From an uncultured Christensenella sp. (GTDB lineage Bacteria; Bacillota; Clostridia; Christensenellales; Pumilibacteraceae): a stretch of DNA of 8,874 bases. The notes beneath the pieces were generated by a model. The model did not search any database and had not been told where the DNA came from. It saw nothing but the letters and a program-made list of their open reading frames with translations. The position numbers and the translations under genes are program-made. This document shows, in pieces, positions 1-4,805 of the stretch; positions within the stretch are counted from its first letter, which is position 1, and each line of letters begins with the position of its first letter. The DNA lies in contig CAJTND010000027.1 in the NCBI GenBank assembly GCA_910577995.1, positions 1 to 8,874 of the forward strand. Direction: 5' to 3'.

Positions 1-44
1 GCTGTCGCTTTAATAAATAGGTGGCGGCTTAACGTGTGCAACGA

Positions 45-96
45 CTTCGCCGCCCCTGTATGGGGGAGGTGTCCGAGCGTAGCGAGGACGGAGGGG
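45..96. repeat. dispersed palindromic intergenic repeat, copy 1
   Basis: The sequence runs CTTCGCCG, then a CCCC/GGGG hairpin around a TGTAT loop (53-65), then GGAGGTGT, then a second hairpin with arms GTCC (71-74) and GGAC (86-89), then GGAGGGGG. The block CTTCGCCGCCCC...GGGGGAGGTGTC recurs at the other end of the window (8836-8864), so this is a family of repeats and not a single-gene terminator. It lies in gene-free DNA. No T-tract follows, so a rho-independent terminator is unlikely. It resembles short intergenic repeats common in gut Clostridia assemblies; that likeness is from memory, not from a search. Confidence 0.65.
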
Positions 97-167
97 GCTG
101 TTGACGTTTTGTCGAAAAAAGAGCGGCAAACAGGCATGACTTGTCGCGGCGGCGGTGCGACTTCCCC
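97..167. other. gene-free spacer with a small inverted repeat
   Basis: Between the repeat and the candidate RNA I see no protein gene. There is a run of six A (115-120) and a GTCGC (143-147) / GCGAC (157-161) inverted repeat around a GGCGGCGGT loop. Bases 1-44 likewise show nothing I can name. The open frames crossing this region have repeat-derived composition and no ribosome binding site. Confidence 0.4.
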
Positions 168-196
168 AAAACGAGAAAACCGCCCTTGTGAGGCGG
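168..196 (-). terminator. terminator-like hairpin ending the candidate small RNA
   Basis: Read on the minus strand, CCGCC (192-196) pairs with GGCGG (180-184) around a 7-base loop and is followed by TTTTCTCGTTTT (179 down to 168). The flanking GAGAA/TTCTC (199-203 with 173-177) and CCCC/GGGG (164-167 with 213-216) could lengthen the stem and bury the T-tract, so this could instead be part of a larger palindrome. Confidence 0.4.
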
Positions 197-373
197 AGTT
201 CTCATTCGTATGGGGGAAATAATGAGATTCGGAAATCGATCGTCGATCGAAATTCCGACCGTACCGCCTTGCGGCGACGCGGTCATAAACACGCTCGGGC
301 GAAGAGGATGCCTTCGCGTATCTACCGTATGTAACGAGCCGTGCTTGTTCTTTGCGAATACTATATGCACGCT
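168..373 (-). ncRNA. candidate structured small RNA, about 206 nt, family unknown
   Basis: The minus strand of this stretch is almost filled by consecutive helices. In 5' to 3' order of the RNA they are: 367-371 with 340-344; directly abutting it, 335-339 with 293-297, enclosing a GCGAAG/CTTCGC hairpin (299-304 with 312-317); 280-284 with 257-261, enclosing CGCC-GCAA-GGCG (265-276), a GNRA tetraloop; 231-256, a near-perfect hairpin around TCGATCG; 221-227 with 200-206; and a CCGCC/GGCGG hairpin followed by a T-rich tract. In the third helix two internal positions (264/277 and 263/278) become G-U wobbles only in minus-strand RNA, and the loop is GNRA only on that strand. A TTGACT-N17-TATTAT promoter sits just upstream. 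I do not recognise 6S, SRP, tmRNA, RNase P or a known riboswitch. The start and end points are inferred from promoter and terminator geometry. Confidence 0.45.
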
Positions 374-432
374 TTGTAAATAATAACACAAGTATAATTG
401 TAAGTCAAGCATTTTTACAACAATAATTGTAA
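374..432. promoter_or_regulatory. divergent control region with four TTGTAA boxes; weak + strand promoter
   Basis: TTGTAA occurs at 374-379, 398-403 and 427-432, and its complement TTACAA at 415-420. ATAATTGTAA is repeated exactly at 394-403 and 423-432, and the last two boxes form TTACAA-N6-TTGTAA. A consensus TATAAT at 393-398 could serve the + strand XRE gene, but no good -35 box lies 16-18 bases upstream. The boxes overlap both that -10 and the minus-strand promoter. They are therefore plausible operators for the adjacent XRE protein, acting on itself and on the candidate small RNA. This is inference from position and symmetry. Confidence 0.45.
380..408 (-). promoter_or_regulatory. minus-strand sigma-A promoter for the candidate small RNA
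   Basis: On the minus strand TTGACT (408-403) and TATTAT (385-380) are separated by exactly 17 bases, which predicts a start near 373, reading away from the XRE gene. The -10 box matches TATAAT at five of six positions and the -35 box matches TTGACA at five of six. Confidence 0.55.
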
Positions 433-441
433 ACTCATAGG

Positions 442-657
442 GTGGAAAACTTATTCGCGAAGAACTTGAAGATGCTGAGAGCGGAGCATGCGATGTCGCA
501 GAGCGCGCTCGCCAAAAAGCTCGGCGTTACGCAGCAATGCGTCAGCGAGTGGGAGCTCGGGCGCACCGAGCCGACGCTGTCGTATTTGTGGCGCATTGCG
601 GACATATTCGACGCGAGCATGGACGAGGTGTGCGGACGCAAGGAGTGGGGCTGCTGA
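442..657 (+). CDS. small XRE-family helix-turn-helix regulator
   Basis: This 71-residue protein is almost entirely one Cro/C1-type DNA-binding domain. The N-terminal helix has the usual NLKMLRAE pattern (residues 9-15). SQSALAKKLGVTQQCVSEWELG (about 19-40) is the helix-turn-helix with its recognition helix, followed by the PTLSYLWRIADIF segment (44-56) typical of the family. There is no added sensor or dimerisation domain beyond a short tail. The GTG start at 442 is chosen because the family fold begins there and no earlier in-frame start fits. AGG at 439-441 abuts the start codon, so the ribosome binding site is poor and translation may be weak or unusual. The gene stands alone, divergent from the candidate small RNA, and the TTGTAA boxes just upstream suggest autoregulation. 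Its targets are unknown. Confidence 0.85.
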   Translation: MENLFAKNLKMLRAEHAMSQSALAKKLGVTQQCVSEWELGRTEPTLSYLWRIADIFDASMDEVCGRKEWGC

Positions 658-702
658 TCCTGTCGGTAAATCGCTTTGTGCTTTCGCGTCGCCGTCAAAC
701 GA

Positions 703-731
703 TTGACATTGAGCGCAAAGCGGAGTAAAAT
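703..731 (+). promoter_or_regulatory. ilvC promoter
   Basis: TTGACA (703-708), a 17-base spacer and TAAAAT (726-731) predict a transcription start near 738, giving a leader of only about 23 nt before the ilvC start. CGCTTTGTGC (672-681) and GCGCAAAGCG (713-722) form a one-mismatch inverted repeat around the -35 box and could be an operator. Confidence 0.75.
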
Positions 732-741
732 ATAAGCATCA

Positions 742-758
742 TAAAACGGAGCGTTTTA
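742..758 (+). promoter_or_regulatory. ilvC leader hairpin presenting the ribosome binding site
   Basis: TAAAACG and CGTTTTA form a perfect 7-base-pair inverted repeat around a GAG loop. The ribosome binding sequence GGAG (748-751) sits in the loop and the first stem pair, nine bases before the ATG at 761. The hairpin starts only about five bases into the predicted transcript. It could tune translation or protect the 5' end. Confidence 0.5.
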
Positions 759-760
759 CT

Positions 761-1768
761 ATGGCAAAGATATTCTACGGCAAGGATTGCAATCTCGATC
801 ATCTCAAAAAGAAGACGGTGGCTATCATAGGCTACGGCAGTCAGGGGCACGCGCACGCGCTCAACCTTAAAGACAGCGGCGTGAACGTCGTCGTCGGACT
901 GTATAACGGGTCTAAGTCGGCGGAGCGCGCGAAAGCCGCGGGTCTGACCGTTCTCACCGCGTCGGAAGCGGCGAAGAAGGCGGACGTAATAATGATACTC
1001 ACGCCAGACGAGAAGCAGGCGAAGATATACCGCGAGGACATACTGCCCAACCTCAAAGCGGGCAAGGCGCTCGCTTTCGCGCACGGGTTCAATATACACT
1101 TCAAGCAGATAGTGCCGCCGTCGGACGTCGACGTGTTCATGGTCGCGCCCAAAGCGCCCGGGCACACTGTGCGCAGCGAGTACGTCGAGGGCAAGGGCAC
1201 GCCCTGTCTGTTCGCAGTGTATCAGGACGTTTCGGGGCACTGCCAAGATATAGCGCTCGCTTATGCGGCAGGCATCGGCGGCAGCCGTGCGGGCGTGCTC
1301 GAAACGACGTTCAAATGCGAAACGGAGACCGATCTTTTCGGCGAGCAGTGCGTGCTGTGTGGCGGCGTCACCGCGCTGATGAAGGCGGGGTTCGAGACGC
1401 TCGTCGAGGCGGGGTACGATCCGCAGAACGCGTATTTCGAGTGCATACACGAGCTTAAACTGATAGTCGATCTTATCTACAAAGGCGGATTCGGGTTCAT
1501 GCGTTACTCGGTGTCGGACACTGCGGAGTACGGCGATTACACCGTCGGCGAGCGGCTCATCGACGATACCGTCAAAGCCAAGATGAAGGGCGTGCTCAAA
1601 GAGATACAGACGGGTGACTTCGCGTCGCGCTGGATCGCGGAGAACAACAACGGCAGGGCGTATTTCAATGCGCGCCGCAGTCTCGAAGCGGAGCATCCGC
1701 TCGAAAAGGTGGGCGCGGAGCTGCGCAAGATGTATTCCTGGTCTGACGACGACAAGTATAAAGATTGA
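761..1768 (+). CDS. ilvC: ketol-acid reductoisomerase (class I)
   Basis: It catalyses the Mg-dependent isomerisation and NAD(P)H reduction of acetolactate and acetohydroxybutyrate, the second common step of valine, leucine and isoleucine synthesis, in the cytoplasm. The 335 residues match the short class I form. The dinucleotide-binding GYGSQGH is at 24-30. The expected catalytic set is visible: H108, K131, D191 and E195 in ETDLFGEQ, E227 and E231 in the ECIHELKLIVD region, and S252 in RYSVSDTAEYGD. The C-terminus is ordinary (ELRKMYSW). The cofactor loop reads GLYNGSKS (46-53): the Arg usual after GL is Tyr48, whereas K52 and S53, which help bind the NADPH phosphate in the family, remain. 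Cys appears at 186 and 197 where Glu and Ala are usual. The gene has its own promoter and no other branched-chain gene lies beside it. Confidence 0.97.
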   Translation: MAKIFYGKDCNLDHLKKKTVAIIGYGSQGHAHALNLKDSGVNVVVGLYNGSKSAERAKAAGLTVLTASEAAKKADVIMILTPDEKQAKIYREDILPNLKAGKALAFAHGFNIHFKQIVPPSDVDVFMVAPKAPGHTVRSEYVEGKGTPCLFAVYQDVSGHCQDIALAYAAGIGGSRAGVLETTFKCETETDLFGEQCVLCGGVTALMKAGFETLVEAGYDPQNAYFECIHELKLIVDLIYKGGFGFMRYSVSDTAEYGDYTVGERLIDDTVKAKMKGVLKEIQTGDFASRWIAENNNGRAYFNARRSLEAEHPLEKVGAELRKMYSWSDDDKYKD

Positions 1769-1800
1769 CGGCGCGAAATAAGGCTGAATTTAGGTAACGC

Positions 1801-1829
1801 TTGACAAAGGCGGCGCCGCTTAGTATAAT
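1801..1829 (+). promoter_or_regulatory. consensus promoter for rplI
   Basis: TTGACA (1801-1806) and TATAAT (1824-1829) are both perfect matches at the optimal 17-base spacing. The predicted start is near 1836, leaving a leader of about 38 nt with the ribosome binding site AGAGGT (1860-1865). Confidence 0.88.
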
Positions 1830-1830
1830 A

Positions 1831-1852
1831 GCGAAAGATAAAAGGCTTTCGC
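1831..1852. repeat. inverted repeat over the rplI transcription start
   Basis: GCGAAAG (1831-1837) and CTTTCGC (1846-1852) are perfect 7-base arms around an 8-base A-rich loop. The left arm lies mostly before the predicted start at about 1836, so a DNA operator is more likely than an RNA hairpin, unless transcription starts earlier. Confidence 0.4.
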
Positions 1853-1873
1853 GGTCAAAAGAGGTACTACATA

Positions 1874-2317
1874 ATGAAGGTGATATTGCTCAAGGACGTA
1901 AAGGCGCAGGGCAAGACGGGCGACGTTATCGACGTTTCCGACGGGTACGCGCGCAACTATCTGTTCCCCAACAACCTCGCCAAAGCGGCGACGGCGACCG
2001 CGCTCAACAGCATCAAGATATCGAAAGAGGCGGAGGACAGGCGGCGCAAGATAGAGCACGACGAGGCGGTCGAGCTATGCAAAAAGCTCGCGGGCGTCAC
2101 CGTCACCGTCAAGATAAAGACGGGCGCGAACGGCAAGCTTTTCGGCGCGCTCAATACCGCGGCGATATCCGATGCGCTCGCCGCTATGGGCTACACGCTC
2201 GACAAAAAGAAGATAGTCCTGTCCGAGCCGATAAAGGCGCTCGGGCGGTACACGGTGCAGATAAAGCCGTTCGCCGAGGTATCGGGCAAGCTGTCCGTTT
2301 CGGTGGAGAGCGAGTGA
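1874..2317 (+). CDS. rplI: 50S ribosomal protein L9
   Basis: L9 binds 23S rRNA near the base of the L1 stalk and helps maintain reading frame on crowded messages. The 147 residues are full length. The N-terminal RNA-binding domain has MKVILLKDV, GKTGDVIDVSDGYARNYLFP (about 13-32) and LAKAAT. A charged connecting helix follows at about 45-72 (KEAEDRRRKIEHDEAVELCKK). The C-terminal domain shows GKLFGALNTAAISDAL and IKALGRYTVQIK. The ATG at 1874 follows AGAGGT with an 8-base gap. The gene has a strong promoter of its own, fitting a ribosomal protein. It is not next to rpsF, ssb, rpsR, a DHH phosphoesterase or dnaB here, which are its common neighbours. With only 71 bases and no clear terminator before pdxS, read-through into the vitamin B6 genes is likely. 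Confidence 0.97.
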   Translation: MKVILLKDVKAQGKTGDVIDVSDGYARNYLFPNNLAKAATATALNSIKISKEAEDRRRKIEHDEAVELCKKLAGVTVTVKIKTGANGKLFGALNTAAISDALAAMGYTLDKKKIVLSEPIKALGRYTVQIKPFAEVSGKLSVSVESE

Positions 2318-2388
2318 CGTTATGACATATCGCCGCGCGGCGGCGGAAAAATACAACGACAGGGCGTTGAGCCCGACAGGAGAGATAT
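2318..2388 (+). promoter_or_regulatory. rplI-pdxS spacer with small palindromes and the pdxS ribosome binding site
   Basis: A perfect 12-base palindrome CGCCGC/GCGGCG lies at 2331-2342. GGGC (2362-2365) and GCCC (2371-2374) form a small hairpin, flanked by direct repeats CGACAGG (2357-2363 and 2374-2380). AGGAG (2378-2382) is the pdxS ribosome binding site, six bases from the ATG. No T-tract follows either palindrome and I see no good promoter, so pdxS is probably read from the rplI promoter. Confidence 0.4.
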
Positions 2389-3294
2389 ATGGCAGTCAAG
2401 GACGATAACAAGGCGGCGAGCAACAGAAAGCTGCTCAACAGAAACCTCGCGCAGATGTTAAAGGGCGGCGTTATCATGGACGTCACCAACGCCGAGCAGG
2501 CGCAGATAGCGCAGAGCGCGGGCGCGGTCGCGGTAATGGCGCTCGAACGCGTTCCCGCCGATATTCGCAAAGAGGGCGGCGTTGCGCGCATGTCCGATCC
2601 CAAGATGATAGCGGAGATACAGAACGCCGTCACCATTCCCGTAATGGCGAAGGTGCGTATCGGGCACTTCGTCGAGGCGCAGATACTCGAAGCGATCAAG
2701 ATAGACTACATAGACGAGAGCGAGGTGCTCACGCCCGCCGACGATATGTACCATATCGACAAAAACAAGTTCCAGACCCCGTTCGTGTGCGGTGCGCGCG
2801 ATCTCGGCGAGGCGCTCCGCCGCATAGCCGAGGGCGCATCGATGATACGCACCAAAGGCGAAGCGGGCACGGGCAACGTCGTCGAAGCGGTCAAGCACAT
2901 GCGCAAGATGCGCACGCAGATAGCCGAAGTCGCCGCGCTCGCTCCCGAGCAGCTCGCGACCTATGCCAAGGATATCGGCGCGCCGTACGAGCTCGTTCGT
3001 CAGGTCGCCAAGAACAAGGCGCTCCCCGTCGTAAACTTTGCCGCGGGCGGCATAGCCACCCCCGCCGACGCCGCGCTCATGATGCAGCTCGGCGCGGACG
3101 GCGTGTTCGTCGGCAGCGGCATATTCAAGTCGTCCGACCCGAAACGCCGCGCGGAGGCTATCGTAAAAGCCGTCGCGTACTTCGGGGATCCGACCATACT
3201 TGCCGGCGCGAGCTACGGGCTCGGCGAGGCAATGCGCGGCGTCGACCTCGACACGCTTGCCGACGACGAGCGTCTCGCAAAGCGCGGTTGGTAG
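2389..3294 (+). CDS. pdxS: pyridoxal 5'-phosphate synthase, lyase subunit
   Basis: PdxS condenses ribose 5-phosphate (or ribulose 5-phosphate), glyceraldehyde 3-phosphate and ammonia into pyridoxal 5'-phosphate. The ammonia is delivered by the glutaminase PdxT, and the working complex is a 12:12 assembly in the cytoplasm. The 301 residues form one TIM barrel. The key residues are visible: D31 in VIMDV, the Schiff-base lysine K88 in MAKVRIGHFVEAQ, and the second lysine K156 in IRTKGEAGTGN. The phosphate-binding GGIATPADAALMMQLGADGVFVGSGIF block follows, and the C-terminus ends KRGW as in the family. The protein is a few residues longer than many homologues because of an N-terminal lead (AVKDDNKAASN). 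It lies just after rplI and upstream of pdxT, but with an unusually wide gap to pdxT. It is intact, with no missing key residue. Confidence 0.98.
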   Translation: MAVKDDNKAASNRKLLNRNLAQMLKGGVIMDVTNAEQAQIAQSAGAVAVMALERVPADIRKEGGVARMSDPKMIAEIQNAVTIPVMAKVRIGHFVEAQILEAIKIDYIDESEVLTPADDMYHIDKNKFQTPFVCGARDLGEALRRIAEGASMIRTKGEAGTGNVVEAVKHMRKMRTQIAEVAALAPEQLATYAKDIGAPYELVRQVAKNKALPVVNFAAGGIATPADAALMMQLGADGVFVGSGIFKSSDPKRRAEAIVKAVAYFGDPTILAGASYGLGEAMRGVDLDTLADDERLAKRGW

Positions 3295-3305
3295 TCTTTT
3301 TTCAG

Positions 3306-3324
3306 ACCGCCTCGGTTCGGCGGT
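3306..3324. repeat. hairpin after pdxS
   Basis: ACCGCC (3306-3311) and GGCGGT (3319-3324) pair around a 7-base loop, 11 bases after the pdxS stop codon. The T-run (3297-3302) lies before it and not after it, so it is not a standard rho-independent terminator on either strand. It may protect the 3' end of pdxS mRNA or weakly attenuate transcription. Confidence 0.4.
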
Positions 3325-3352
3325 AGTTACGGGCGCAGTTACTTATCTATGT

Positions 3353-3386
3353 TTACGGTAAGTGCGTTGCGTAGATCTTACTGTAA
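3353..3386 (+). promoter_or_regulatory. paired TTACNGTAA palindromes before pdxT
   Basis: TTACGGTAA (3353-3361) and TTACTGTAA (3378-3386) are two near-identical 9-base palindromes centred 25 bases apart. Together they can also fold as a 10-base-pair RNA stem (3353-3362 with 3377-3386, one G-U pair) with a 14-base loop. AGTTAC is also repeated at 3325-3330 and 3337-3342. TAATAA (3384-3389) could be a -10 box, but I find no good -35 at the right spacing. The pdxT ribosome binding site CGGAGAA follows at 3393-3399. An operator pair or a leader hairpin are both possible. Confidence 0.4.
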
Positions 3387-3408
3387 TAATTTCGGAGAAC
3401 GATAAAAA

Positions 3409-3981
3409 ATGAACGTAGGTGTATTGGCGTTACAGGGCTCGGTAGCCGAGCACATGAAGATGATAACGTCCGTCAACAAGAAGATAGACGTTACGCCCGT
3501 GCGGACGATAGACGAGCTGTCCACCGTCGACGGGCTGATAATCCCGGGCGGCGAGAGCACGACGCTCCGCATACTGCTCGACGAGTTCGATCTTTACACG
3601 CCTGTAAAGGCGCGTATCGAAGCGGGCATGCCGGTATGGGGCACGTGCGCTGGACTTATACTGCTCGCCGATTCGGTGGAAAACGAGAAGCCGTACTTCG
3701 GATTGCTCGACGTGTCCGTCAAGCGCAACGCTTACGGCAGGCAGATAGACAGCTTCGTTGCTGAGGGCGATTTTGCCGGCATGTACATCGGCATGGTGTT
3801 TATACGCGCGCCCAAGATAACGCGCGTCGGCGGCGGCGTGGAGGTGCTTGCGGAGCATGACGGAACGCCCGTCGCGGTGCGGCAGAAGAACATCCTCGCG
3901 ACGTCGTTCCATCCCGAGATGATGCCGCGCGACAACCGCGTGCACAAATACTTTATCAACATGATAGACAGCAAGGTGTGA
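3409..3981 (+). CDS. pdxT: pyridoxal 5'-phosphate synthase, glutaminase subunit
   Basis: PdxT hydrolyses glutamine and channels the ammonia to PdxS. It is a class I glutamine amidotransferase of normal length (190 residues). Visible motifs are the N-terminal VGVLALQGSVAEH (3-15), the oxyanion region IIPGGESTT (44-52), the nucleophile C80 in WGTCAGLILLA, the NAYGRQ loop (107-112) involved in contact with PdxS, and the catalytic pair H168 and E170 in SFHPE. All triad residues are present, so an active enzyme is expected. The ATG at 3409 follows CGGAGAA with a suitable gap. The stop codon overlaps the start of the phospholipase gene (TGATG), which suggests translational coupling to that gene. 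The 114-base gap to pdxS is unusual for a gene pair that is normally tightly linked. Confidence 0.97.
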   Translation: MNVGVLALQGSVAEHMKMITSVNKKIDVTPVRTIDELSTVDGLIIPGGESTTLRILLDEFDLYTPVKARIEAGMPVWGTCAGLILLADSVENEKPYFGLLDVSVKRNAYGRQIDSFVAEGDFAGMYIGMVFIRAPKITRVGGGVEVLAEHDGTPVAVRQKNILATSFHPEMMPRDNRVHKYFINMIDSKV

Positions 3982-4781
3982 TGGGATTTTTCAACAGGAA
4001 AAAGAAAGAGATAAAGACCGAGCGCGAACCCGTCGGGTTGGTGCTCGGAGGCGGAGGAGCGCGCGGCTTTGTTCAAGTCGGTGCGCTCAAAGCATTTTAT
4101 GAGCGCAATACCGACTTCGATATCTGCGTCGGGACTTCGGTCGGGTCGATAGTCGGCGCGCTGTACTGCGCGGGCATCAAGCCCGACGAGATCGTCGCGG
4201 CGGCAGAGAAGCTCGAATTTTCCGACCTGCACGGGATAATACTTGTCAAGCCCGACGACCCGAGAAAGATCGGGCGCGTCGTGTATAACCTCATCGGCGA
4301 CGCCAAGATCGAGGACCTGCCCAAAAAGTACGCGGCTGTCGCGACCGACCTTAGGACGGGCAAGCAGGTCGTGCTCGACCGCGGCTCGGTCTCCGACGCG
4401 GTGTCCGCGTCGAGCGCGTATCCGCTCGTGTATGCGCCGCTGTGCAAGGACGGAATGAACCTGATAGACGGCGGCATTGTCAACAATATCCCCGTCGACG
4501 TTGCGAAGATGCTCGGCGCGAAAAAGACGGTGGTCATCGACGCGCACGGCACGCGCGGCAGCGGTACGGACGGCAAGGGCATGTTCGAAACGCTCAAAGC
4601 GCTGTTCTCCATAATGGGCGCGAACGCGTCGACCATGGGGCTGATGCACTCGGATATCATCGTCGCGCCCGATACCTCGGCTTTCAAGTCGACGAGCAAG
4701 GACGGATATATGGATATGATCAAGCTCGGCTACGACGCGACCATGGAGAAAATAGACGAGATACAAAAGCTTTTCGGCTGA
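3981..4781 (+). CDS. patatin-like phospholipase family protein
   Basis: This is a predicted serine lipid acyl hydrolase of the RssA/YlbK-like bacterial patatin group. In the 266-residue protein the oxyanion hole GGGGARG is at 23-29, the nucleophile S53 lies in GTSVGS, and the catalytic Asp D163 lies in DGG, so the Ser-Asp dyad is complete. There is no signal peptide or membrane segment; the N-terminus is basic (FFNRKKKEIK), so a cytoplasmic or membrane-surface enzyme is expected. I place the start at ATG 3981, overlapping the pdxT stop by one base; GTG at 3978 would add one residue. The next gene begins 24 bases after the stop. The substrate and role are unknown. Patatins also act as effectors in some phage-defence systems, but no cyclase or sensor gene is present, so a housekeeping lipid role is more likely. 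Confidence 0.9.
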   Translation: MGFFNRKKKEIKTEREPVGLVLGGGGARGFVQVGALKAFYERNTDFDICVGTSVGSIVGALYCAGIKPDEIVAAAEKLEFSDLHGIILVKPDDPRKIGRVVYNLIGDAKIEDLPKKYAAVATDLRTGKQVVLDRGSVSDAVSASSAYPLVYAPLCKDGMNLIDGGIVNNIPVDVAKMLGAKKTVVIDAHGTRGSGTDGKGMFETLKALFSIMGANASTMGLMHSDIIVAPDTSAFKSTSKDGYMDMIKLGYDATMEKIDEIQKLFG

Positions 4782-4805
4782 TAACGTCATACAAAGGATA
4801 GTGAT

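Noticed and set aside
29..412. 127-codon open frame on the minus strand starting MLDLQLYLCYY
   Set aside because: Its start codon lies upstream of the predicted transcription start within the promoter, there is no ribosome binding site, and the translation runs through RNA hairpins and the dispersed repeat, with low-complexity Pro/Ser/Arg content.
695..1696. Long minus-strand open frame opposite ilvC (333 codons)
   Set aside because: It is the shadow of a clear ilvC gene; GC-rich codon use keeps the opposite frame open, and the Arg/His/Leu-rich product matches no family.
3297..3324. Rho-independent terminator after pdxS
   Set aside because: The T-run precedes the hairpin instead of following it, and on the minus strand the tract is A-rich, so neither direction fits.
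3732..4790. Long minus-strand open frame (352 codons) opposite pdxT and the patatin gene
   Set aside because: It spans two genes with textbook motifs on the + strand; the product is Arg/Val/Asp-rich without recognisable domains.
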